Shown here one piece after another: positions 54,437 through 63,800 of a stretch of 64,000 nucleotides of DNA. The stretch's first letter is position 1, and each line of letters begins with the position of its first letter. This DNA comes from Streptomyces sp. Je 1-369. Lineage in GTDB: Bacteria; Actinomycetota; Actinomycetes; Streptomycetales; Streptomycetaceae. The stretch lies in the NCBI RefSeq assembly GCF_026810505.1, contig NZ_CP101750.1, forward strand, positions 2,447,448 to 2,511,447, given 5' to 3'. Below the pieces are notes generated by a model that did not search any database, was not told where the DNA came from, and was given only the letters and a program-made list of their open reading frames with translations. A program made the position numbers and the translations under genes.

Positions 54437-55813
54437 GTGGCCTACTTCGATGTTGCTTCCTCCGCTCCTCTTCATCCCGTTGCACGGCAGGCGCTGCACG
54501 CGTCGCTGGACGAGGGGTGGGCCGATCCGGCGCGGCTCTACCGCGAGGGGCGGCGGGCGCGGCTGCTGCTTGATGCCGCGCGGGAGGCGGCCGCCGAGGC
54601 CGTGGGGTGCCGGCCCGACGAGCTCGTCTTCACCTCCTCGGGAACCCGTGCCGTGCACTCCGGGATGGCCGGGGCGCTGGCCGGGCGGCGGCGCGCCGGA
54701 CGCCACCTGATCGTGTCGGCCGTCGAACATTCGTCGGTACTCCATTCGGCCGAGGCCCATGAGGCCGACGGCGGGGCGGTGACGGAAGTCGGGGTGGGCC
54801 GGGCCGGGGCGGTGGACCCGGAGGCGTACGCCGCGGCGCTCCGGGACGACACCGCGCTCGCCTGTCTGCAGTCCGCCAACCACGAGGTCGGCACGGTGCA
54901 GCCGGTCGCCCGGGTCGCGGAGGTGTGCCGGGCCGCCGGGGTGCCGCTCCTGGTGGACGCGGCGCAGTCGCTGCCCTGGGGGCGTGTCGACGGGGACTGG
55001 TCGCTGCTGACCGGGAGTGCCCACAAATGGGGCGGTCCGGCAGGAGTCGGGCTTCTCGTCGTGCGGAAGGGAGTGCGCTTCGCCGTGCAAGGGCCCGTCG
55101 ACGAGCGGGAGTCCGGGCGTGCCGTCGGCTTCGAGAACATTCCGGCGATCGTGGCGGCGGCCGCCTCGTTGCGGGCGGTGCGGGCCGAGGCGGACGCGGA
55201 GGGGGTACGGCTGCGGGAGCTGACGGAGCGGATCAGGGCGCGGGTGCCGGGGCTGGTGCCGGACGTGGAGGTGGTGGGCGATCCGGTGCGGCGCCTGCCG
55301 CACCTCGTCACCTTCTCCTGTCTCTATGTCGACGGGGAGACGGTGCTGCACGAGCTGGACCGGGCCGGTTTCTCCGTGTCGTCCGGGTCCTCGTGCACCA
55401 GCTCGACGCTGACGCCGAGCCATGTGCTGCGCGCCATGGGGGTGGTCAGCGAGGGGAACGTACGGGTGTCGCTGCCGTTCGGGGCCGAGGAGGCGGAGGT
55501 CGAGCGGTTCCTGGAGGTGCTGCCCGGGGTCGTGCGGGGGGTGCGGGAGACCCTGGGCGCGCCGGTCGGGGGCGGGGCCGGGGACGCGGAGGCCGTGACC
55601 GTCGACGCGCTGGGGATGAGCTGCCCGCTGCCGGTGATCGAGCTGGCCAAGGCGATCGGGCGGGTACGGGTGGGCGGCACCGTCACCGTCCTCGCCGACG
55701 ACGAGGTCGCGGCCGTGGACATCCCCGCCTGGTGCTGGACGCGGGAGCAGGAGTACGTGGGCGAGCGGCCGGCGGACCGCGGTGTCGCGTACGTGGTCCG
55801 CCGGAGCTCGTGA
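54437..55813 (+). CDS. Cysteine desulfurase fused to a TusA-type sulfur carrier
   Basis: Protein of 458 residues joining two sulfur-trafficking domains. Residues 1-385 are a NifS/IscS-type desulfurase: PLP Lys197 in GSAHKWGG, active Cys320 in SSGSSCTSS. Residues 388-458 are a TusA domain with Cys396 in GMSCPLPVIELAK. The fusion would let a persulfide move from Cys320 to Cys396 within one chain, for example for tRNA thiolation or molybdopterin; that is inference. GTG 54437 follows TAGCGT by 6 nt, the leaderless layout. Confidence 0.9.
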   Translation: MAYFDVASSAPLHPVARQALHASLDEGWADPARLYREGRRARLLLDAAREAAAEAVGCRPDELVFTSSGTRAVHSGMAGALAGRRRAGRHLIVSAVEHSSVLHSAEAHEADGGAVTEVGVGRAGAVDPEAYAAALRDDTALACLQSANHEVGTVQPVARVAEVCRAAGVPLLVDAAQSLPWGRVDGDWSLLTGSAHKWGGPAGVGLLVVRKGVRFAVQGPVDERESGRAVGFENIPAIVAAAASLRAVRAEADAEGVRLRELTERIRARVPGLVPDVEVVGDPVRRLPHLVTFSCLYVDGETVLHELDRAGFSVSSGSSCTSSTLTPSHVLRAMGVVSEGNVRVSLPFGAEEAEVERFLEVLPGVVRGVRETLGAPVGGGAGDAEAVTVDALGMSCPLPVIELAKAIGRVRVGGTVTVLADDEVAAVDIPAWCWTREQEYVGERPADRGVAYVVRRSS

Positions 55814-55832
55814 CCGGCTGAGCGTTGGGCCC

Positions 55833-56807
55833 CTAGGCCAGGTGGGGCTCGACCTCGGCGGCGGCCTCGTCGCCGTACGCCTTGGTGAAGCGGTCCATGA
55901 AGTTGCTGCGGCGCAGCTCGTACTCCTGCGTGCCGACGGTCTCGATGACCAGGGTCGCGAGCATGCAGCCGACCTGCGCCGCGCGCTCGTGGGAGACGCC
56001 CCAGGCGAGGCCCGAGAGGAAGCCCGCGCGGAACGCGTCGCCGACGCCGGTCGGCTCGACCTTCGCCTCCTCCTCCGGGACGCCGACCTCGACCGGGTCC
56101 TTGCCGACGGCCTCTATGCGGACGCCGTTCGCGCCGAGGGTCGTCACGCGGTGGCCGACCCGCGAGAGGATCTCGGCGTCGGTCCAGCCGGTCTTGGACT
56201 CGATGAGCCCCTTCTCGTACTCGTTGGAGAAGAGGTACGTCGCCCCGTCGAGGAGCGTGCGGATCTCCTCGCCCTCCATCCGCGCGATCTGCTGCGAGAA
56301 GTCCGCGGCGAACGGGATGCCGCGGGAGCGGCACTCCTCGGTGTGGCGGAGCATCGCCTCGGGGTCGTCGGCGCCGATCGAGACGAGGTCGAGGCCGCCC
56401 ACGCGGTCCGCGACGGTCTTCAGTTCGATGAGGCGGGCCTCGCTCATCGCGCCCGTGTAGAAGGAGCCGATCTGGTTGTGGTCGGCGTCCGTGGTGCAGA
56501 CGAAGCGCGCGGTGTGCAGCGTCTCGGAGATGCGGACCGAGGCCGTGTCCACGCCGTGCCGGTCGAGCCAGGCGCGGTACTCGTCGAAGTCGGAGCCGGC
56601 GGCGCCGACCAGGATCGGGCGGGTGCCGAGCTGCCCCATGCCGAAGGTGATGTTGGCGGCGACACCGCCCCTGCGCACGTCGAGGGCGTCGACGAGGAAG
56701 GAGAGGGAGACCGTGTGCAGCTGATCGGCGACCAGCTGGTCGGCGAAGCGGCCGGGGAAGGTCATCAGGTGGTCGGTGGCGATGGAGCCGGTGACTGCGA
56801 TACGCAC
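55833..56807 (-). CDS. adoK: Adenosine kinase-type PfkB kinase
   Basis: PfkB-family kinase of 324 residues. It follows the mycobacterial adenosine kinase almost segment by segment: VTGSIATDHLMTFPGRFADQ, VSLSFLVDAL, RGGVAANI, TGVGDAFRAGFL with the catalytic Asp, and IETVGTQEYE at the end. The adenosine substrate is therefore likely, though sugar kinases of this family look similar. AGGAG precedes GTG 56807 by 9 nt. It converges with the NifS-TusA gene. Confidence 0.85.
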   Translation of the reverse strand: MRIAVTGSIATDHLMTFPGRFADQLVADQLHTVSLSFLVDALDVRRGGVAANITFGMGQLGTRPILVGAAGSDFDEYRAWLDRHGVDTASVRISETLHTARFVCTTDADHNQIGSFYTGAMSEARLIELKTVADRVGGLDLVSIGADDPEAMLRHTEECRSRGIPFAADFSQQIARMEGEEIRTLLDGATYLFSNEYEKGLIESKTGWTDAEILSRVGHRVTTLGANGVRIEAVGKDPVEVGVPEEEAKVEPTGVGDAFRAGFLSGLAWGVSHERAAQVGCMLATLVIETVGTQEYELRRSNFMDRFTKAYGDEAAAEVEPHLA

Positions 56808-56941
56808 GGCTGGATGCTCCTGTGGAGGAGAGGCGAGGATTGACAGTTCACGCTACCGGGTCGAGGCACCCCGCCTGAAGTGCCAAAACTACCCGATAGT
56901 AGGGCTTTTTTCGTGAGCGTCCGGATGCATACGGTGCCGTT

Positions 56942-57166
56942 ATGACCGTTATCCCGAAGGATGTCGTCCTGAAGCGTCGCGCCACGGCCACCGAGGGCGC
57001 CGAGAGCATGGAGTCGCTGCGCGGCGACTGCGCCCGCATGGTGCCGCACTGGGCGGTGCCCGCCGCGGCCGCGGCCGCCCCCGTGCCGCCCTCGCTGATC
57101 CACGGCATCAGCGTCCCGCCCTCCTCCGCGCGCCTGATCGGCGAAATGTCGGAGTACGGAGACTGA
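56942..57166 (+). CDS. Hypothetical 74-residue protein
   Basis: Small protein with an N-terminal basic part (MTVIPKDVVLKRR), an Ala-rich centre and a Pro/Ser-rich, acidic end; no motif or membrane segment. TACGGT ends 6 nt before ATG, the same leaderless layout as proven-looking genes nearby, which is the main reason to accept it. Divergent from adoK. Function unknown. Confidence 0.55.
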   Translation: MTVIPKDVVLKRRATATEGAESMESLRGDCARMVPHWAVPAAAAAAPVPPSLIHGISVPPSSARLIGEMSEYGD

Positions 57167-57332
57167 GGGAGACTGATCGCAGGGTCCCGGCGCGTGCCGA
57201 AGGGAACCGTGCGCTCCCCTCCTGCGTCCCATCGCCGTCCCCCGTAAAGGGGAACTGGGATACGACGAAGCCCACCGGTGGCAGTCACCCGTGGGATGTC
57301 CGGGACAGCAGTGCAGTCGAAGGAGCGATGCG

Positions 57333-58868
57333 GTGAGCACCGAGCGATCCGATCAAGAGGCGTCCGAGCCGCAGCGGCGGCGGTCCCGCCTGGCCGTCGC
57401 CTCGGTCGCGGCCACCGTGCTGCTGGTCGGCGGCGGTGGGGCGTACTTCGCGGCGTCCGCGTCCGGCGGTGGCGGCAACGGCGGCGGTGACGGGGCACCC
57501 GCGGGGGACGGCGGCAATCCGCCGCCCCTCGCCCTGGACGGCTATCCGGCCGCCGACCGGCAGGGCGACAGCAAGAGCGGCACCGGCGGCACCGGCGACT
57601 CCCCCGGCATCGCGCCCGGCGAGCCCGACCCGAACGGCGCGCGCTACAGGGCGACCACCAAGCTGCCCGAAGGACCGGAGTCGGCCTCGGTGTACCACGC
57701 ACGCGGTGAGGTCACCGCGGCCGAGGTGAGCAAGCTCGCGAAGGCCCTGGGTGTGGAGGGGACGCCGACGTCGCAGGACGGCACCTGGAAGGTGGGGCAC
57801 TCCAACGACGGTTCCGGGCCCTCGCTGCAGGTGAACAAGGAGGCGCCCGGCACCTGGACCTACGCGGGGCACGGCACGGGCGGCACCGACAACTGCTCCC
57901 GCGGCAAGCCCTGTTCCAAGAGCTCCGTCGCACCGAACGGCGAGACGGGCGACGCGGTCGGCGAGCAGGCGGCCAAGGACGCCGCGGCGCCCGTCCTGAA
58001 GGCCCTCGGGCAGGACGACGCGAAGCTGGACGCGACCCAGCTGATGGGTGCCGTACGGGTGGTGAACGCCGACCCGAAGGTGGACGGCCTGCCGACGTAC
58101 GGCTGGTCGACCGGCATCCAGGTCGGCGCGGGCGGCGAAGTGGTCGGCGGCAGCGGCCAGTTGAAGGCGCCGGAGAAGGGGGCGAAGTACCCCGTCATCA
58201 GTGCCCAGAAGACCCTGGACCAGCTGAACGCGGCGGGCGGCGGCGGCCGCGTCGGCATCGGCGGCTGCGCGACTCCGGTGCCGCACGCCGACGACGAGAC
58301 GAAGAACGAGGGCGGCAGCGGCCCGAAGCAGGCCCCCTGCAAGCCGTCGTCCGAGGCGGCGAAGCCGCAGCCGGTCTCCGTCAGCGGCGCCACGTTCGGC
58401 CTCGCGACGCACTTCGTGGACGGCAAGCAGACCCTCGTACCGTCCTGGCTGTTCGACGTGAAGCCGCAGGGCGCGCAGGACACGTTCACGGTGACGCACC
58501 CGGCGGTCGCGCCCGAGTACCTGACGTCGCCGAGCACGCCGGGCACCCCGACGCCCACGAAGCAGCCGGGCGACAAGGGTGACGGCAGCGATCAGGGTGG
58601 TACCGGTACGGACAAGACGCGCCTCACGTCCTACAGCGCCGACGGGAAGTCGCTGACCGTGCACTTCTGGGGCAGCGCCTGCAGTGAGTACGCCGCGTCG
58701 GCGCAGGAGGACGGCGACCGCGTGAAGGTCGCGGTCAAGGAGACCGGCAAGACCGGTGACGTCTGCATCATGATGGCCAAGGACCTCAAGAAGAAGGTCA
58801 CCCTGGACAAGCCGCTGGGCGACCGCGAGGTCGTGGACTCGGCGGGCGACACGGTCCGGCGGAAGTAA
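57333..58868 (+). CDS. Secreted or membrane-anchored protein of unknown function
   Basis: Protein of 511 residues: short cytoplasmic start, one membrane segment (LAVASVAATVLLVGGGGAYFAA), a Gly/Pro/Ser-rich linker, then an outer domain with two Cys pairs (NCSRGKPCSK, GGCATPVPH with APCKPSS) probably joined as disulfides, plus a final pair in SACSEYAA and DVCIMMAK. A flexible Pro/Thr/Lys linker divides the outer part in two. GTG 57333 has AAGGAG upstream. No family function is known to me. Confidence 0.8.
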   Translation: MSTERSDQEASEPQRRRSRLAVASVAATVLLVGGGGAYFAASASGGGGNGGGDGAPAGDGGNPPPLALDGYPAADRQGDSKSGTGGTGDSPGIAPGEPDPNGARYRATTKLPEGPESASVYHARGEVTAAEVSKLAKALGVEGTPTSQDGTWKVGHSNDGSGPSLQVNKEAPGTWTYAGHGTGGTDNCSRGKPCSKSSVAPNGETGDAVGEQAAKDAAAPVLKALGQDDAKLDATQLMGAVRVVNADPKVDGLPTYGWSTGIQVGAGGEVVGGSGQLKAPEKGAKYPVISAQKTLDQLNAAGGGGRVGIGGCATPVPHADDETKNEGGSGPKQAPCKPSSEAAKPQPVSVSGATFGLATHFVDGKQTLVPSWLFDVKPQGAQDTFTVTHPAVAPEYLTSPSTPGTPTPTKQPGDKGDGSDQGGTGTDKTRLTSYSADGKSLTVHFWGSACSEYAASAQEDGDRVKVAVKETGKTGDVCIMMAKDLKKKVTLDKPLGDREVVDSAGDTVRRK

Positions 58869-58911
58869 CGCGGCACACACCGCGAGCAGCACACACCGCG
58901 AGCAGCACACA

Positions 58912-58955
58912 CGAAGGCGGCGGCCCCCTGGGAACTCAGGGGGCCGCCGCCTTCG
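58912..58955. terminator. Two-way terminator between the secreted-protein gene and erpA
   Basis: Nineteen-bp perfect stem (58912-58930 with 58937-58955), 6-nt loop, between converging genes. Confidence 0.88.
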
Positions 58956-58974
58956 ACGTGGGTGCCTCGCAGCC

Positions 58975-59331
58975 TCAGCTGAAGGAGTCGCCGCAGGCGC
59001 AGGAGCCCGTGGCGTTCGGGTTGTCGATCGTGAAGCCCTGCTTCTCGATGGTGTCCACGAAGTCGATGGAGGCGCCGCCCAGGTAGGGAGCGCTCATCCG
59101 GTCCGTGACGACCTTCACGCCGTCGAAGTCCTTGACGACGTCGCCGTCGAGCGTGCGCTCGTCGAAGAACAGCTGGTAGCGAAGGCCCGAGCAGCCGCCG
59201 GGCTGAACGGCGACGCGCAGCGCCAGGTCGTCCCGGCCCTCCTGCTCCAGCAGGCCCTTCACCTTGCCCGCGGCGGCGTCCGACAGGAGGATGCCGTCGT
59301 TCACGGTGGTGGTCTCGTCCGATACGGACAT
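58975..59331 (-). CDS. erpA: Iron-sulfur cluster insertion protein ErpA
   Basis: A-type carrier that delivers Fe-S clusters to apo-proteins, 118 residues. The three cluster cysteines are in GGCSGL and GSCACGDSFS at the C terminus. GGGAGAAG precedes ATG 59331 (MSVSDETTT); the upstream open frame is not needed. Divergent from nadA, whose product is a [4Fe-4S] enzyme and plausible client. Confidence 0.95.
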   Translation of the reverse strand: MSVSDETTTVNDGILLSDAAAGKVKGLLEQEGRDDLALRVAVQPGGCSGLRYQLFFDERTLDGDVVKDFDGVKVVTDRMSAPYLGGASIDFVDTIEKQGFTIDNPNATGSCACGDSFS

Positions 59332-59523
59332 CTGCTTCTCTCCCGGGTTGTACGGAGACTGCTTGCCGACGGTTGCAACCGGCGGGGCCGCGGATTCATT
59401 CCGGGCCGAGCGCTTACGTCTTACCCCTTCATGCTCGCACATGGCACGGCGAGGAACAGCGGGCCGCCGGACGGCGAATGCGTCACATCGACACTATGGC
59501 CATCGTCAAAGTGACACGAAGCG

Positions 59524-59538
59524 GTTATGATAGATAAC
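59524..59538 (+). promoter_or_regulatory. Inverted repeat at the nadA promoter
   Basis: GTTATGATAGATAAC has perfect 5-bp arms around 5 bp and contains TATGAT, a good -10 box, so a bound repressor would cover the promoter. It is 50-65 bp upstream of the nadA start. The regulator is not known. Confidence 0.5.
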
Positions 59539-59587
59539 GTCAATTAGACGAAAAGGATCGTCTGCAGAGTCAGAAAGGGTGCGTGTT

Positions 59588-60796
59588 GTGACCACCGCCC
59601 AGTCCCCCGCGGACAGCGTGACCCTCGATGTACAGCCCACGCCCCTCGCCCTGCTGCTCCTCGGCCGCGAGGCCGACCCCAGGAGCGAGCGCGGCGTGGA
59701 GTGCCCCGGCGATCTGCCGTCCCCCTCCGACCCGGACCTGGTGGAGCGCGCCCGCGCCGCCAAGGAGAGGCTCGGGGGCAAGGTCTTCGTGCTGGGCCAC
59801 CACTACCAGCGCGACGAGGTGATCCAGTTCGCTGACGTCACCGGTGACTCCTTCAAGCTGGCGCGTGACGCGGCCGCGCGGCCGGACGCCGAGTACATCG
59901 TCTTCTGCGGTGTGCACTTCATGGCCGAGTCCGCGGACATCCTGACGACGGACGACCAGAAGGTCGTACTGCCCGACCTGGCCGCGGGCTGCTCGATGGC
60001 CGACATGGCCACCGCCGAGCAGGTCGCCGAGTGCTGGGACGTGCTGACCGAGGCCGGCGTCGCCGAGCAGGTCGTGCCCGTCTCGTACATGAACTCGTCG
60101 GCCGACATCAAGGCGTTCACGGGCAAGCACGGCGGCACGATCTGTACGTCGTCGAATGCCAAGCGCGCCCTTGAGTGGGCGTACGGGCAGGGGGAGCCCG
60201 GTTCGACGAAGGTGCTCTTCCTGCCGGACCAGCACCTGGGCCGGAACACCGCCGTGCGCGACATGGGCTTCTCGCTCGACGACTGCGTCGTCTACAACCC
60301 GCACAAGCCGGGCGGCGGCCTGACCGCGGAGCAGCTGCGCGACGCGAAGATGATCCTGTGGCGCGGGCACTGCTCGGTGCACGGGCGCTTCTCGCTGGAG
60401 AGCGTGGAGGACGTCCGCGCGCGCATCCCCGGCGTGAACGTGCTGGTGCACCCGGAGTGCAAGCACGAGGTCGTCGCCGCGGCGGACTACGTGGGCTCCA
60501 CGGAGCACATCATCCAGACCCTGGAGGCGGCTCCCGCCGGTTCCAAGTGGGCGATCGGGACCGAGCTGAATCTCGTACGCCGCCTGGCGAACCGTTTCGC
60601 CGCGGAGGACAAGGAGATCGTCTTCCTCGACAAGACGGTCTGCTTCTGCTCGACCATGAACCGCATCGACCTGCCGCACCTGGTCTGGACGCTGGAGTCC
60701 CTCGCGGACGGCAAGCTCGTCAACCGGATCGAGGTGGACCGGGAGACCGAGCAGTTCGCGAAACTGGCGCTGGAGCGGATGCTGGCGCTGCCGTAG
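59588..60796 (+). CDS. nadA: Quinolinate synthase NadA
   Basis: Condenses iminoaspartate and dihydroxyacetone phosphate to quinolinate for NAD synthesis, using a [4Fe-4S] cluster. The 402-residue protein has VLGHHYQRDEV, FCGVHFMAESA, PDLAAGCSMADM, LWRGHCSVHGRF, HPECKHEV and the C-terminal CFCSTMN cysteine pair. GTG 59588 (VTTAQSPAD) has AAAGGG 8 nt upstream and is preferred over GTG 59579, which lies within that ribosome site. nadB/nadC are not seen in this window. Confidence 0.95.
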   Translation: MTTAQSPADSVTLDVQPTPLALLLLGREADPRSERGVECPGDLPSPSDPDLVERARAAKERLGGKVFVLGHHYQRDEVIQFADVTGDSFKLARDAAARPDAEYIVFCGVHFMAESADILTTDDQKVVLPDLAAGCSMADMATAEQVAECWDVLTEAGVAEQVVPVSYMNSSADIKAFTGKHGGTICTSSNAKRALEWAYGQGEPGSTKVLFLPDQHLGRNTAVRDMGFSLDDCVVYNPHKPGGGLTAEQLRDAKMILWRGHCSVHGRFSLESVEDVRARIPGVNVLVHPECKHEVVAAADYVGSTEHIIQTLEAAPAGSKWAIGTELNLVRRLANRFAAEDKEIVFLDKTVCFCSTMNRIDLPHLVWTLESLADGKLVNRIEVDRETEQFAKLALERMLALP

Positions 60797-60813
60797 GGCG
60801 GCTGTCGTGATCA

Positions 60814-60861
60814 ACCCGGAAGGGGCGCCCCTCGTCGTGACGAGGGGCGCCCCTTCCGGGT
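60814..60861. terminator. Two-way terminator between nadA and the RND gene
   Basis: Twenty-three-bp perfect stem (60814-60836 with 60839-60861) with a 2-nt loop, the longest perfect hairpin in the window, between converging genes. Confidence 0.9.
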
Positions 60862-60873
60862 TCGTGCCGGGTG

Positions 60874-63800
60874 TCAGGGCTGGGACGGCTCCGGGGTGTG
60901 GGGCCGGGCCTCGGACTCGGACTTCTTCGTCCGCCTCGCCTCGCGCTTCGCGCGCCTGCGGTCCTTGCGGAGTTCCACCATCGCGTAGAGCGTCGGGACC
61001 AGGAGGAGGGTGAGGAGGGTCGAGGTGATGAGGCCGCCGATGACGACCACCGCCAGCGGCTGGGCTATGAAGCCGCCCTCGCCCGTGATGCCCAGGGCCA
61101 TCGGGAGCAGGGCGAAGATGGTCGCCAGGGCCGTCATCAGGATCGGGCGGAGTCGGTGGCGGCCGCCTTCGATGACCGCCTCGACCGTGCCGTAGCCCTG
61201 TCCGCGGTACTGGTTGATGAGGTCGATCAGCACGATCGCGTTCGTGACGACGATGCCGATGAGCATCAGCATGCCGATCATCGCCGGGACGCCCATCGGT
61301 GTGTCCGTGGCGACCAGGAGGCCGATCGCGCCCGTCGCCGCGAACGGGATGGAGACCAGCAGGATCAGCGGCTGGACCAGCGAGCGGAACGTCGCGACCA
61401 GGAGCATGAAGACGATCGCGACGGCTGCCAGCATGGCCAGGCCCAGCTTGGCGAACGCCTCGTCCTGGTCCTCGGAGACGCCGCCGATCGAGGCCGTCGC
61501 ACCGTCGGGAAGCTTCAGCGCGTCGAGCTTCTTCGTGAGGTCCGCGCTGACCGCACCCGTGTTGTCGCCGGTCGGCTTCGCCGTGATCGTCGCCGCGCGG
61601 GCACCGTCGATGCGGGTCATCGAGACCGGCCCGTCGACCAGTCGGACGTCGGCGATGTCGCCGAGCCGCACGCCGGGGCGCAGGGTCAGTTTCCGCAGCT
61701 CGTCGAGGGTCTTCGCCGGTTTCGACGACTTGATCACGACATCGCGCTCGGTGTCGTCGAGGATCGCCTTGCCGCTGGTGGTGCCGCGTACCGACTGGGC
61801 GACGGCCTGGCCGAGGGTCGTCTCGTCGAACCCGGCCGCGGCCGCCTTGGCGGTGCCCTTGACCGAGATGCGCGGGACGCTCTGCGCCAGGTCGCTCTGG
61901 ACGTCGGTGACGTCGTCGAGCTTCGCGACCTCGTCCCGTACGTCGTCGGACGCCTCGCGCAGCACCTTCGCGTCGGCGGCCTTCACCACGACGCTCAGAT
62001 CCTGGTTGCCGAAGCCGTCACCGGCGGAGACGGTGGTCCTGCCGATCCCGGAGAGCTTGCCGAGCTCCTTCTCGACGAGGTCCTGCGTCGTGTCGTAGGA
62101 GGACTTGTCCTTGAGCGTGAGGGTGTACGACGCCTGGTTCGTGTCCGTGCCGCCGCCGAAGGCCGCCATGAAGCCGGAGGAGCCGACCGTGACCTGGTAG
62201 TCCTTGATCTCGTCGATGCCGGAGAGCATCTTCTCGACCTTCTTCGCCGCTGCGTCCGACGCCGACAGGCTCGTGCCGGGCTTCAGCTCCTGCTTGATGG
62301 TCAGGACTTCCTGCTCGCCCTGGTCGAAGAAGTTCGTCTTCAGGAGCGGCGCCATGCCGAACGTGCCGACCAGGATGACGAGCGCGATGCCGAGGCTGGT
62401 GAGGCGGCGGCGCGTCGCGAAGCGCAGGACGGGGACGTACATCCGCTGGAGCCTGCTGCGGCTCTCCTTCTCCTCGGCCTTGCGGCGGGCCTCCTCCGGG
62501 TCGACGCCCTGGATCGCCTTCGGGGCGCGCAGGAACCAGTACGAGAGGACCGGCACGACGGTGAGCGAGACGAGCAGGGAGGCGAGGAGCGCCGCCGTGA
62601 CCGTCAGCGAGAACGAGCCGAAGAGCTCGCCCACCATGCCGCCGACGAGGCCGATGGGGAGGAACACCGCGACCGTGGTGAGGGTGGAGGACGTGACCGC
62701 GCCCGCCACCTCACGGACCGCCTTCAGGATCGCCTGCTCGCGCTCCTCGCCGTAGCCGAGGTGGCGCTTGATGTTCTCCAGGACCACGATCGAGTCGTCG
62801 ACGACGCGGCCGATCGCGATGGTCAGCGCGCCGAGCGTGAGCATGTTGAGGGAGAGGTCGCGAGTCCACAGGACGATCAGGGCGAGGACGACCGAGAGCG
62901 GGATGGAGACCGCGGTGACCAGCGTCGAGCGGACCGACGCCAGGAAGACCAGGATGATGACGACCGCGAAGACCAGGCCGAGCGCGCCCTCCGTGGTGAG
63001 GCCCTCGATGGACTTGGCGACGGCCGGGCCCTGGTCGCTCGCGACCGTCAGGGTCGCGCCGGAGCCGAGGTCCTCGCGCAGGCCGGGCAGCTTGTCCTGG
63101 ACCGCGTCGGAGATGGCGACGGCGCTGCCGTCGTGGTCCATGGTGACGGCGACCGCGAGGCTCGGCTCGCCATCGGTGCGCGTGATGGACGTCGCGGTGG
63201 ACGGCCGCTGCTCGACCGTGGCGACGTCGCCGAGGCGCACCGGCTTGCCGGGCCGCTCACCGGGCGTGGCCTCGGGCGTGACGCGCAGGTCCTCGATCTG
63301 CCGCAGCGAGGTGTAGCCGCCGCCGACCTGCACGGTGCGGTTCTTGCCGCCCTCGTCGAAGGAGCCCGCGGGCAGGGTGGCGCCGCCCGCCTGGAGCGCC
63401 TTGCCGAGTGCGGCCGGGGTCAGCCCCGCCTTCGCCAGCCTGCGGTCGTCGGGGGTGACGTCGACCTGGAGGTCGCGCACGCCGTCGACGGTGACCTGGC
63501 CGACGCCGTCGATGTCCTTGAGGGACGGCACGACGGTGCGGTCCAACTGGTCGGCGAGGGCCTGCTGGTCCTTGTCGGAGGTGACGGAGAGGACGACGGT
63601 GGGGATGTCGTCGGTGGAGCCCGCGACGACCTGCGGGTCGACGTCGTCGGGGAGTTCGGCGCGGGCGCGGTTCACGGCCTGCTGGACGTCGGCGACGAGC
63701 TGCTTGGAGCCGCTGCCGTAGTCGAACGAGGCCATGATCACGGCGTTGCCCTCGCTCGCCGTGGAGGTGACGCCGGTGATGCCGTCGACCGCGTCGATGG

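Noticed and set aside
58875..58906. Two tandem copies of a 16-nt unit after the secreted-protein gene
   Set aside because: Only two copies in non-coding DNA next to a terminator; no sign of function.
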